The notes under the pieces: generated by a model
What the model was told of the DNA's origin: nothing
The model's input: the letters and a program-made list of their open reading frames with translations, nothing else
Database searches by the model: none
From: Roseiconus nitratireducens
Lineage (GTDB): Bacteria > Planctomycetota > Planctomycetia > Pirellulales > Pirellulaceae
Reading direction: 5' to 3'
Assembly (NCBI RefSeq): GCF_008629675.1
Contig: NZ_VWOX01000008.1
Location: 248,001-312,000 of the forward strand
Length of the DNA: 64,000 bases
Shown here: piece after piece, positions 27,426 through 37,000 of the stretch
How the letters are laid out: every line of letters begins with the position of its first letter
Numbering within the stretch: the first letter of the stretch is position 1
Made by a program: the position numbers and the translations under genes

Positions 27426-28478
27426 ATGCAAGACGAACACGATCATTTCCCCGAGGACCCTTCGAACGATTCACAGGGATCGATGGTCAATCCCTATGAA
27501 GTGGGTCGGGACACCGCGCCACCGACCGACCCGAGCGGCATTCCCACGGTTCCGACAACGCTGCCTGACCCGACATCGGTGGCTTCGGCCGCTACGCGGC
27601 CGCGGACCTGGACCGTGGTCGCCATCCCGCTGGTATCGCTGGCCACGTTTTTCATCACCAGCTCCGTGATGGTGGCGATCGCGTTCCTGGTGGTCCACGG
27701 CACGGTGGATCGAAAACTGTTGGGCGATCCGGAAGCGATGAAAGCCGTGTCGGGTTCCCGGATCGGTCTGATCCTGTTGGTCGTCGTTCCCCAACTCGCG
27801 CTGGTTCTGCCGTCGGTCCTCGCCGCCCTGGTCTCGCCGGTGGGTTTCGCCAAACGGCTGTCGCTGGTCCGCGGCCATTGGCCGATCTGGGCCTGGATTG
27901 CGGCGGCGGCGGCAACGCCCCTGGTCGGATGGGTTTCCTCGATCGTGGTCGGCTCGCTGATGGAGGAAAGTGAGAACCTGCGGATGATGTCGGACATCTT
28001 TCGCGGCCACGGTGCGAACGGCTTTCTGATTCCGCTGGCGTTGCTGATCGGAGCCACCCCGGCGATCTGCGAAGAATTGTTATTTCGCGGCTACGTTCAA
28101 ACGCGTCTGGTGCGGGCGCGGGGTCCGCTGCGCGGCATCCTCGTCTCCTCGCTGCTGTTCGCCGCCTTCCACATGGACTGGGTGCACGTGGTGGCCGTCT
28201 TTCCGCTGGGGCTGTACCTGGGCTTCGTCGCTTGGAGAAGCGGTTCGCTGCTGCCGGCGATGCTGGGTCATTTCGTCAACAATGCCATCAGCGTGTTCGC
28301 CGTGGTACTCTCGCCCGAAGATCCCTCGATCGAACCCTCCGCCGAAATGGTCACTTTCCTGCTGACCGTGATCAGCGCCGGATTGTTGGGGGCGGCATTG
28401 ACGCTGACCGCTTCGGTCCGGTTCGCCGGCCCCAAAGAAGTTGCTTCCGCGCCCTCGGATCCGCTGGGGCCGGCGTGA
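27426..28478 (+). CDS. CPBP family intramembrane metalloprotease
   Basis: The 350-residue membrane protein has the CPBP (CAAX-protease/bacteriocin-processing) motifs: EELLFRGYVQTRL (Glu216-Glu217), the second-motif FAAFHMDW (His249) and HFVNNAISV (His282, Asn286). A Pro/Thr-rich cytoplasmic N-terminus of about 55 residues precedes the first membrane helix. These are glutamate/histidine proteases of the inner membrane. ATG 27426 is preferred over the adjacent TTG. The substrate is unknown. Confidence 0.93.
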   Translation: MQDEHDHFPEDPSNDSQGSMVNPYEVGRDTAPPTDPSGIPTVPTTLPDPTSVASAATRPRTWTVVAIPLVSLATFFITSSVMVAIAFLVVHGTVDRKLLGDPEAMKAVSGSRIGLILLVVVPQLALVLPSVLAALVSPVGFAKRLSLVRGHWPIWAWIAAAAATPLVGWVSSIVVGSLMEESENLRMMSDIFRGHGANGFLIPLALLIGATPAICEELLFRGYVQTRLVRARGPLRGILVSSLLFAAFHMDWVHVVAVFPLGLYLGFVAWRSGSLLPAMLGHFVNNAISVFAVVLSPEDPSIEPSAEMVTFLLTVISAGLLGAALTLTASVRFAGPKEVASAPSDPLGPA

Positions 28479-28724
28479 TCGCGGCGCCGGCGATCGGCCA
28501 TCCGTTCCGCGTTGCCAAGCGGTCCGCAGGGCGCGCGTGGGGGATCGGATCGGCGGCGGGGTCGGCCATCGCGCCGATGTCGACTCGGATTGTGGGACCG
28601 ATCGAATCGCCGATTGCTGTATGATGGGGCGGTTGGCGCGTGCCGGCCGAAGCCGCGTCGGGGCCCGGAGGTTCCGCGCAGCTGGCCCGAAATTGCTGAC
28701 CACTCCCGCTGAGAATTGGACTCC

Positions 28725-31700
28725 ATGCTGCCGTATCGCTTGAGCTTTGAACATCCCACGTACCTGTGGTTGTTGCTGGGGCTGCCGGTGCTGTGGTTCC
28801 TCGGCTACCAGTCGCTGGCGGTCCTGGGCAAGACGCGACGCGCTTTGGCACTGCTGCTGCGTTCGCTGGTCTGGACGGTGCTGGTATTCGCGCTCGCTGG
28901 CGTGCAAGTCGTCCGGGTCAGCGATCGGATGACGGTGATGTATGTCTTGGACCAATCCGAAAGCATCCCTCTGGCCAAGCGCCAGGTGATGCTGGATTAC
29001 GTGGTCCGCAATGTTCGTCGGCACCGGGACGCCCGCCGGCAGGATCGCGCCGGCATCATCGTGTTCGGCCGCGACGCTTCGATCGAGATCCCGCCCTTCG
29101 ATGACGACATCCGACTGCGCCGCTTGGAGAGTCTGCTGGATCGCGCCGACGCGACGAACCTGGAATCGGCATTGAATTTGGCGCAGGCCACCATGTCGGC
29201 GGACACGGCCCGCAGGATCGTGGTGGTCACCGACGGCAATGAGAATCTGGGCCAGGCGCGCAAGCTGGTCGCCCGCGTGGCGGCCGCCGGGATCGGCATC
29301 GATGTCGTCCCGGTGATGCTGGATGCCAAGAGCGAAGTGTTGGTGGAAAAGATCGATCTGCCCACCGATATACGCAAGGGCCAACCGTTCGAAGCCCGGA
29401 TCGTCGTCAGCAACTATGCCGACAACGCCGGGAGTGATGCGGAGCCCACCAAAGGCAAGATCCGAGTCAAACAAAAGGTCGGTGACAACGAATCCATCCT
29501 GCTGGAACAGGACATCACGCTGGAGAACGGGAAGAACGTTTTTCCACTGCGTCACACGATCGATCGTCCGGCCCCGTACATCTATGAAGCCGAATTTGTA
29601 CCGGCCGGCGACGACGATGACGGGCTGCGTCAAAACAACTCCGCCACCGCCTACACCCACGTTCGCGGCCAGGGCCGCGTGCTGTTGATCGAAGATCGGT
29701 CCAATGAGGGCGATTTCGATCTGATGGTGGATCGGCTGCGTGACAACAACATCGAAGTCGTCACCCAATTCAACGACGACCTGTTCGGGTCGTTGGCCGA
29801 GCTCCAGGCCTACGATGCGGTCATCCTGGCCGGCGTGCCTCGCGTTTCCGGTGACAGCGACAACAAGATCGTTTCGTTCAGCGACGCCCAGATCGAAATG
29901 CTGGTTCGCAACACCCAGCAATTGGGTGCCGGGCTGTTGATGATCGGCGGACCGGAAGCCTTCGGCGCCGGTGGCTGGACCGGTACCGAGCTGGAAAAAG
30001 CGATGCCGGTCGATTTCAAAATCAAAAACGCCAAGGTCCAAGCCGTCGGTGCGCTGGCGCTGATCATGCACGCCAGTGAGATGGCCGACGGAAACCACTG
30101 GCAAAAAGTGATTTGCAAGTCGGCGATCGAACAACTGGGACCATCCGACCTGGCGGGCGTGTTGCACTGGAGCTTCAACGGCGACGCCTGGCTGTGGGGC
30201 GGACAACAGGGGCTGCTGGAAGTTGGTCCGAACCGCCGGGCGATGCTCGCGCGGGTGTCCAAGATGACGCCGGGCGACATGCCCCAGTTCGACCCCGCGA
30301 TGAAGATGGCCGCCAAATCACTCGCGGCCGCACCTGCTTCGGTCAAGCACTGCATCATCATCTCCGACGGCGATCCCAGCGATCCGACGCCCGGCACGAT
30401 CAATGCGTTCAAGAACGCCAGCATCTCGATCAGCACGGTGGCCGTCGCGTCACACGGATTGGCCGGCAGCCAACGGTTGCAAAACATCGCCACCGCGACG
30501 GGCGGAAAGTATTACAGCGTCAAATCCGGCCGCGCCCTGCCGCGAATCTTTCAGCGTGAAGCCCGGCGTGTCTCCAAGCCGTTGGTCTACGAACCGCCCG
30601 GCGGCGCCGTCCCCGAAGTCATCTTTCCGCACCCACTACTCGACGGGATCGATCGCGTGCTCCCGCCCGTCTCGGGCTTCGTGATGACGCAGACCAAAGA
30701 CAGCCCTTTGGCCCAGGTCTTGATCCAATCTCCCAAACCTGAGCAGCCGGAAAACGCAACGATCCTGGCAGCCTGGACCTACGGGTTGGGCCGGACCGCC
30801 GCACTGACCACGGACGCCGGAGCCCGTTGGGCGGGCGCCTGGAACGACTGGGCCGACTACGACAAGTTCTACAGCCAGCTGGTGCGTTGGCTGATGCGCC
30901 CCACCGGTGACACCGGCAAGTTCACCATCGCGACTCAGGTGGAAGACGGACAGGTACAAGTCGTCGTCAACGCCTTGGCCGAAGACGATTCCTTCCTGGA
31001 CTTTTTGGAGATGAACGCCACCGCGTTGGATGCCGAATTGAATCCCATCCCGTTGGAGATGCGCCAGACCGCACCGGGCCGGTACGTCGGATCGTTCCCC
31101 GCCAATTCGGCCGGCAGCTACTTCGTCAACGTGGTGCCGACCGCCGGGGCAACGCCGCTGACCACCGGGGTCACCGTTCCCTACAGCGACGAATACCGCG
31201 TCCGCGAAACCAACCTCTCACTGATCGAATCGCTCGCCAAGACACAACCGCGAGGCGGTGCGGCGGGCGAAGTGACGCCGCCCCTGGAGCAACGTCCCGG
31301 GGCAGAGTCGGTCGACTCGGACCCGTTCCGCGGCGGGCTGGCCCTGGCCCGCAGCATTCGAGACGCCTGGCCCTGGTTCGTCCTGGGCGGATGTTGTTTG
31401 TTCCTGGGCGACGTGATGATCCGCCGAATCGCACTGGACTTCAGCTGGATCGGGCGACTGATCCGCCGGTTGCGGGGTGAGAAGGTCGATCAATCCGCAG
31501 CCGTCACGCGGCTGGACGCGCTCCGCAAAAGCAAGGCGCAGCTCGGCGATGATCTGGAAAAGCGGCGCGCGAGTGTTCGTTTCGAGCCCACGCGGGTGGA
31601 CGGGTCCGACGAGCCGGTTGATCTGGCCGATCCCGGCCAGCCACGCAAGGGCTCCTTGCCGGAGAGCCCCAAAGACGAACCCGCCCCGACGTCGTACACC

Positions 31701-31757
31701 GAACGTCTGCTGGAGGCCAAGCGTCGCGCCCGAAAGGACAAACCGGACGGCGAATAA
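28725..31757 (+). CDS. Large membrane protein with VWA and glutamine amidotransferase-like domains
   Basis: The 1010-residue protein begins with two membrane helices (about 12-32 and 42-62), then a VWA domain with MIDAS motif LDQSES. At about residues 320-430 there is a class-I amidotransferase-like region (GRVLLIEDRSNEG... LLMIGGPEAFGAGGW). A second VWA-like stretch follows (ALALIMHASEMADG... CIIISDGDPSD), then a beta-rich region and a final membrane helix near residue 890 with a charged cytoplasmic tail. This layout matches a planctomycete/BatA-like family whose role is unsettled. The gene is alone, separate from the MoxR cluster. Confidence 0.85.
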   Translation: MLPYRLSFEHPTYLWLLLGLPVLWFLGYQSLAVLGKTRRALALLLRSLVWTVLVFALAGVQVVRVSDRMTVMYVLDQSESIPLAKRQVMLDYVVRNVRRHRDARRQDRAGIIVFGRDASIEIPPFDDDIRLRRLESLLDRADATNLESALNLAQATMSADTARRIVVVTDGNENLGQARKLVARVAAAGIGIDVVPVMLDAKSEVLVEKIDLPTDIRKGQPFEARIVVSNYADNAGSDAEPTKGKIRVKQKVGDNESILLEQDITLENGKNVFPLRHTIDRPAPYIYEAEFVPAGDDDDGLRQNNSATAYTHVRGQGRVLLIEDRSNEGDFDLMVDRLRDNNIEVVTQFNDDLFGSLAELQAYDAVILAGVPRVSGDSDNKIVSFSDAQIEMLVRNTQQLGAGLLMIGGPEAFGAGGWTGTELEKAMPVDFKIKNAKVQAVGALALIMHASEMADGNHWQKVICKSAIEQLGPSDLAGVLHWSFNGDAWLWGGQQGLLEVGPNRRAMLARVSKMTPGDMPQFDPAMKMAAKSLAAAPASVKHCIIISDGDPSDPTPGTINAFKNASISISTVAVASHGLAGSQRLQNIATATGGKYYSVKSGRALPRIFQREARRVSKPLVYEPPGGAVPEVIFPHPLLDGIDRVLPPVSGFVMTQTKDSPLAQVLIQSPKPEQPENATILAAWTYGLGRTAALTTDAGARWAGAWNDWADYDKFYSQLVRWLMRPTGDTGKFTIATQVEDGQVQVVVNALAEDDSFLDFLEMNATALDAELNPIPLEMRQTAPGRYVGSFPANSAGSYFVNVVPTAGATPLTTGVTVPYSDEYRVRETNLSLIESLAKTQPRGGAAGEVTPPLEQRPGAESVDSDPFRGGLALARSIRDAWPWFVLGGCCLFLGDVMIRRIALDFSWIGRLIRRLRGEKVDQSAAVTRLDALRKSKAQLGDDLEKRRASVRFEPTRVDGSDEPVDLADPGQPRKGSLPESPKDEPAPTSYTERLLEAKRRARKDKPDGE

Positions 31758-31764
31758 GCCTCAG

Positions 31765-32221
31765 GCGAACTCCATCGCCGCGACGACGCGGCAGGCGGAG
31801 CCTGCCCCACCGCTGGGTCCAAGGCCGGAGCCTTGGAACCAGGAATCGCACGCCTTCAGGGGCCCAACCTCAATCTCGTTCCCGGGCTCCCGCCCGGGAA
31901 CGCACTGCAACGCTGGCTCCGCCAGCTCCCCCACGCCAAAACTCACGCGAACTCCATCGCCGGGCCGACGCGGCAGGCGGAGCCTGCCCGACAGTGGGTT
32001 CCAAGGCCGGAACCTTGGAACCAGGAATCGCACGCCTTCAGGGGCCCAACCTCAATCTCGTTCCCGGGCTCCCGCCCGGGAACGCACTGCAACGCTGGCT
32101 CCGCCAGCTCCCCCGCGCCAAAACTCACGCGAACTCCATCGCCGCGCCGACGCGGCAGGCGGAGCCTGCCCCACCGCTGGGTTCCAAGGCCGGAGCCTTG
32201 GAACCAGGAATCGCACGCTCT
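31765..32221. repeat. 2.5 tandem copies of a 182-bp unit
   Basis: Copies lie at 31765-31946, 31947-32128 and 32129-32221 (partial). Each begins GCGAACTCCATCGCC and contains small palindromes such as GGCAGGCGGAGCCTGCC, a CCAAGGC...GCCTTGG pair and CCGGGCTCCCGCCCGG. Copies differ by only a few bases. The array is open in several frames on both strands, but this reflects repetition and GC content. It fills most of the 549-bp gap before the DUF1080 gene. Confidence 0.95.
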
Positions 32222-32306
32222 CGGGTGGCGGCATCCGTTCTCGCTTCGACCCGCGCGTGTAGAATCAGTCCGCACCGAACTTTCCCACCATCGAAGCTGG
32301 TTTGAC

Positions 32307-33110
32307 ATGAATTTCCGATCCTTGCCATTCGCCCTGATCCTCGCCTTCACTTTCTCAACGTTTCACAGCATCGGATCGGCCCAGGAACCGTCCGAGGGGA
32401 AATGGATCCAGCTGTTCAACGGCAAAGACCTGGAAGGTTGGACACCCAAGATTCGTTACCACGAAGCCGGAGACAATCACGCCAACACGTTCCGCGTGGT
32501 CGATGGTCTGCTGACAGTCAACTACGACGGCTATGACACGTTCGACGAGACGTTCGGCCACCTGTTCTATCAGGACGAGTTTTCCCACTACCGTTTTCGC
32601 GTGGAGTATCGCTTCATCGGCGAGCAGTGTGACGGAGGCCCCGGTTGGGCGATTCGCAACAGTGGTGTGATGATTCACGGCGAACAGCCCACAACGATGG
32701 CCAAGGACCAAGACTTCCCGGCCTCAATCGAAGTCCAGTTGCTCGGCGGCGACGGCACCAACCCGCGAACGACGGCCAACCTGTGCACCCCGGGCACCAA
32801 CGTGGTGATGAATGACGAATTGGTGACTCGCCATTGCACCTCATCCACCTCGAAGACCTACCACGGACCACAGTGGGTGACGGTCGAAATTGAAGTCCGC
32901 GGCAACGAAATCATCAAACACATTGTCGACGGAGAGGTGGTCCTGCAGTACACCCAACCCCAGCTTGATGAACGCGACGAACACGCCAAGGAGTTGGCGG
33001 AGAAACAAGGCGGGATTCAGTTGGACAAGGGCACGATCTCCTTGCAATCAGAGAGCCATCCGGTCCAGTTTCGCAAAGTGGAACTGATGGTCTTGAAAGA
33101 CGAACGCTGA
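32307..33110 (+). CDS. DUF1080 (3-keto-disaccharide hydrolase-like) exported protein
   Basis: The 267-residue protein has a signal peptide (MNFRSLPFALILAFTFSTF, cleaved near SAQ). It then has the DUF1080 start WIQLFNGKDLEGW and the family core HYRFRVEYRFIGEQ, WAIRNSGVMIHGE and HIVDGEVVLQYTQP. DUF1080 proteins have a concanavalin-like fold and act on sugars or cleave 3-keto-glycosides. The frame is open upstream through the repeat array, but ATG 32307 gives the signal peptide. A weak hairpin (CGCTG...CAGCG) followed by TTTTTT lies at 33105-33138. Confidence 0.9.
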   Translation: MNFRSLPFALILAFTFSTFHSIGSAQEPSEGKWIQLFNGKDLEGWTPKIRYHEAGDNHANTFRVVDGLLTVNYDGYDTFDETFGHLFYQDEFSHYRFRVEYRFIGEQCDGGPGWAIRNSGVMIHGEQPTTMAKDQDFPASIEVQLLGGDGTNPRTTANLCTPGTNVVMNDELVTRHCTSSTSKTYHGPQWVTVEIEVRGNEIIKHIVDGEVVLQYTQPQLDERDEHAKELAEKQGGIQLDKGTISLQSESHPVQFRKVELMVLKDER

Positions 33111-33501
33111 GCTCGCTCGACCCGCAGCGATTCTTTTTTGTCGGCGCTGCTTCCCTGGCTGACGTTTGACCCTCGTTGAAAACGAGGCAGAAGTGATCCG
33201 CGCGGGTGCCGTCGTCCAGGGCCGAAGGCCCGACAGCCTCCTGCCGGGGACGCCAGTCCCCGGTTTCCGCGTCCCCATCGCCCGCAAACCCCGCTGGGGC
33301 GACAAATCCTCTCGGCTCCTCCGCAGCCCCCAAAGATCATCCCAAATCTGCTGCGGCCAAGCACTTGCGGCAAGCCTTCTGGGCCGGCGTGTCGCTAATC
33401 TGGTGAAAAACCACGCCCTTTTCTGCCCCACGGCAAATCCGTGCCCCACCGCGAATCGTCTGACTTTTCGGACAACGCATCCTCCGCGGTGAACAGACTT
33501 C
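33111..33501. other. 391-bp gap before the ECF sigma gene
   Basis: No supported gene. It contains palindromic words such as GGGCCGAAGGCCC and CCGGGGACGCCAGTCCCCGG, similar in style to other intergenic repeats here. The promoter of the sigma/A2M pair should lie within it but was not identified. Confidence 0.45.
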
Positions 33502-34044
33502 ATGGCCGACGAACCGGAAACGATCGAGCCCGACTGCTGCGACGCCCGTTCGGGGCGTTTGGAGCGGCTGTTTGGTCAATGCCGGGATGAAATCCTGGGC
33601 ACGCTGTTCTACGTCGTCGGGAACGTCGAAGACGCCCGTGATGCGTTGCAGGAAACGTTTTTGAAGTGCTGGCACCGCCGGCATCAAATCGACGACGTCC
33701 AGAATCTCAGGGCATGGGTCTTTCGCATCGCGATCAATACCGGTCGTGACGTCCGCAAGACCGCCTGGAATCGTCGCCGGCAAACCTTGCGAGAGGATGT
33801 ACCAATGCCCTCGACAACCGAAAGCTCGCCAGACGGACTGGTGCGAGACGAAGAACGCCAGCGACTGCGGCGGGCGATCTCGCAGTTGCCCGTTGAGCAA
33901 CAGGAAGTGTTCCTGATGCGGCAGAACGGCGACCTGACTTACTGCCAGATTGCCCAAGCAATGTCGCTTCCGGTCGGCACCGTCAAAACGCGGATGCGAT
34001 CCGCCATCCGTCAGCTCCGTGAGACTGTGGGAGATCTGTCATGA
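33502..34044 (+). CDS. ECF-family RNA polymerase sigma factor
   Basis: The 180-residue protein has region 2 (LGTLFYVVGNVEDARDALQE, then NLRAWVFRIAINTGRD) and region 4 (ISQLPVEQQEVFLMRQNGDL, then IAQAMSLPVGTVKTRMRSAI). It has no region 3, as expected for ECF factors. Its stop overlaps the ATG of the alpha-2-macroglobulin gene by four bases (ATGA at 34041). That tight coupling is typical of a sigma factor with its anti-sigma partner, and the N-terminus of the next protein has features fitting that role. Confidence 0.93.
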   Translation: MADEPETIEPDCCDARSGRLERLFGQCRDEILGTLFYVVGNVEDARDALQETFLKCWHRRHQIDDVQNLRAWVFRIAINTGRDVRKTAWNRRRQTLREDVPMPSTTESSPDGLVRDEERQRLRRAISQLPVEQQEVFLMRQNGDLTYCQIAQAMSLPVGTVKTRMRSAIRQLRETVGDLS

Positions 34045-37000
34045 GCGCACTGCCTCCTTCAGACGATCCAAAGCGTGACGAAGAATCTTTGCGTCAACGC
34101 CTCATGGAACTTCACTACGATTTGCTGGACGACGAGGAAGCGGACGAGCTTCGCCTGCGCATCGACCAGGACGCGACGGCGGCCAGGCTATGGCGGGAAA
34201 CCCGCGTATTGGCCGGGAAGTTTGCCGACGCGGCCCGACTGGACGCGGCATCAGTCACCCTGGAACGGCCGGCCCAAACCGCCAGCTCCGGACGTCCCGA
34301 CAACGATCCGTTTCGATCTTCGTTGGATGCCGACGGGCGGACATCGCACGTCAAGCGGGCGACGGAGCATGCTGATGGCGAAACCGCACCGGTCGGCGGC
34401 AACAGAGACCTTCGCTTCTGGCTGGGCATGTTGGCGGTCGCGGCGGCGGTGACCGTGATCGTCACCGCGACCCGCTACGCAACTTCGCTTCCAGATTCTC
34501 CCGGCGACATGCTGCAGGTCACCCTGCAACCGGTGACGGGAAGCGAGGCGACGGCACGAAACGAGTTCTTTGTCGCCGTCGGTCCCTCCCGCCCGACAAC
34601 CGCTTTGTCGGGATTCGACCGCTCGGCACCCATCGTGCCGGCACGAATCTCCTACGAAGTCGTTTCCGATGGGATCGTGCTGTTCTTTGGCAGCACCGAA
34701 ACGAAACCGGATGCGTACGGAACCATCCGGGTTCCCGACGACGTCACGATCCCCGGCGATGCCGTGTTGCGCGTCGATGCCGAACCGCTGGAGGAGGCGG
34801 GGGAATACGTTCGTTTGACGGTGCCGTTGGAGCCGACGCGTTGTCTGACCTACCTGTCGACGGACCGCCCCGTTTACCGACCGGGCGAAACGCTGTACTT
34901 CCGCTCGGTGACGCTCAATCGCCGCACGCTCACGCAGCATTTGGAAGTACCGATCCGGTATGAGTTGCTGGATCCGAGCGGCGCGACGGTTGATGGATTG
35001 GTCAGCGAGGGAATCACCGAACGCGGCGTGGGCAACGGTGCCTGGACGCTGCCGTCGTCGTTGGCGGGCGGCTCCTATCAATTGGCCGCCAAGAGTTTGG
35101 ACGGCTTTTTCCCGGATCAAACCTGTGAGATCCAGATCCGCGCCTATCGCCCGGTGCGTTTGAAAACGGAGCTCGAATTCGGCGAGCGGTCGTACGGCGC
35201 CGGTGACCGCGTGACGGCGGACTTGCAAGTCCGTCGCGCCGACGATGAAATCCCGACCGGCGCTGTGGCTCGCGTCAGCGCGACCGTTGACGACCAGGTC
35301 GTTCACACCGCGCAAGACACGCTGTCGGAAGAAGGAACCCTGACCGTCGAATTCGACCTGCCGGGGCACCTGCGTTCCGGAGAGGGAACTTTGTCGATCG
35401 CTATTGATGACGGTTCGGTGACCGAGACGGCGGTGCGTCCGATCCCGATCCACACCGGCCGCGCCGAAATCCGCTTCTTTCCCGAAGGCGGCTACCTGGT
35501 GGGCGGGATCCAGAACCGCGTGTACTTTGACGCCCACAACCGCGACGGAGACCCGATCGAAATTGCCGGCGAGATTCTTTCCCAAGCCGGTCGCGTCGTT
35601 GCCGACGTGCAGACCGTGCGGGACGGGATGGGCAGCTTTCAATTCAAACCGGAATCGGGACAACGCTACTCGCTCCGCGTCACATCGCCGGTCGACATCA
35701 CGGAAACACCATGGCTGCCGTCCGTCGTCGAGGCGCTGCCGGTGTTGCACACGGGGTCCGGAGTTTTTGAGGCGTCCGAGCCACTGCAAATGACCGTCCG
35801 AAGCACGAAGCGGCGGCGGGTGTTGGCGCGAGCCGTCTGTCGGGGCGAACTCGTGGGCGCGCAATCCGTTGAACTGGGGATCGGCGACAACGAGGTCCAG
35901 GTGTCACTTCAGGAGCGTGCCCACGGCGTGATCCGCGTGACGCTGCTGGATCTGGAAACGGATTCAAAGACCGCCACGCCCTTGGTGGAGCGACTTGTCT
36001 ACCGCCGCGACGAAGAAAGGTTGAAGATCCGGGCGACGGTCGATGGAGATCAGCGGGTGCACGCGCCGGGTTCGCCCGTCCAAATGACCGTCCATGTGAC
36101 GGATGAGAATGATCAACCGGTCCCCGGGGCGGTGTTGGGCGTCAGCGTCGTCGACGACGCGGCGCTCAGTCTGCAACAACGGGAATCGCCTTCGATCGGA
36201 ACGCACTTCTTGTTGACCAGCGAGATCGAGTCGCCCGAGGATCTGGAGCACGCGAACTTCTATCTGCAAGCGTCTCCCGAAGCCGCCGAAAGCCTGGACC
36301 TGCTGCTGGGCACGCAGGGCTGGCGTCGTTTCGTCAGTGGCTCGCCTCAGCAATTCGACATGGCCTTCCGCGACCGTTTGATTCGGCTGCTGGAGCTTGA
36401 TGGCAATCGCGATGAGATCGCTGGTCAACCTTCGTCGAACGCGTCGGCGATCGCTGATCGTTACCGGCAGTATCGGACAACGGTGCAGCAACTTTGGCAC
36501 CGCTTCCTGCGGGAACTCCGTTGGGCCCTGATGATCATCGGGACGCTGTGGCTGATCGCCTTCCTGATTCGTCCGCGAAGAAAGGCGGTTTCTGTGGCCG
36601 TCGTGTTGCTGGCCGGGGCGGTCTCGTTGGCAATCTTGGGGTGTGGGGGTCATCAAGCCAATGAGGTGATCACGTCCGGAGACGCCGCGCTGGACGAATC
36701 CTTCGCCGAGATGGCCACGCCGCCCGAATTGATTGCGGAGCCTGGACCGGCGGGATCGGGGAAACTTCAACCACCCAAATCGCCAAGCCCGGAACCGGGT
36801 CTGATCGGACGCTTCGCCGAATACTTTTTGACTCGCCAAAGCGGCGCCGAGAAAGTCGATGCGGGGAACGCCCGGATTACAGCCGAGCAGCTTCGCCAGT
36901 GGGCGGCCGCAAGAGGCTTGGACGCTCAAACGATGGCGGATCGGATGATGGAAGAATTGCGATTCCCCATCCGCCAATACGCCCACCTGAGACGATCGAG

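Noticed and set aside
28080..30206. 708-codon minus-strand frame across the CPBP and VWA genes
   Set aside because: It spans two well supported genes on the other strand and has no recognisable protein features.
31833..32306. Upstream extension of the DUF1080 frame through the 182-bp repeat array
   Set aside because: The extension is repeat-encoded; the ATG at 32307 gives a normal signal peptide.
33105..33138. Hairpin with T-run after the DUF1080 gene
   Set aside because: The stem is only 5 bp with a 15-nt loop, too weak to call as a terminator.
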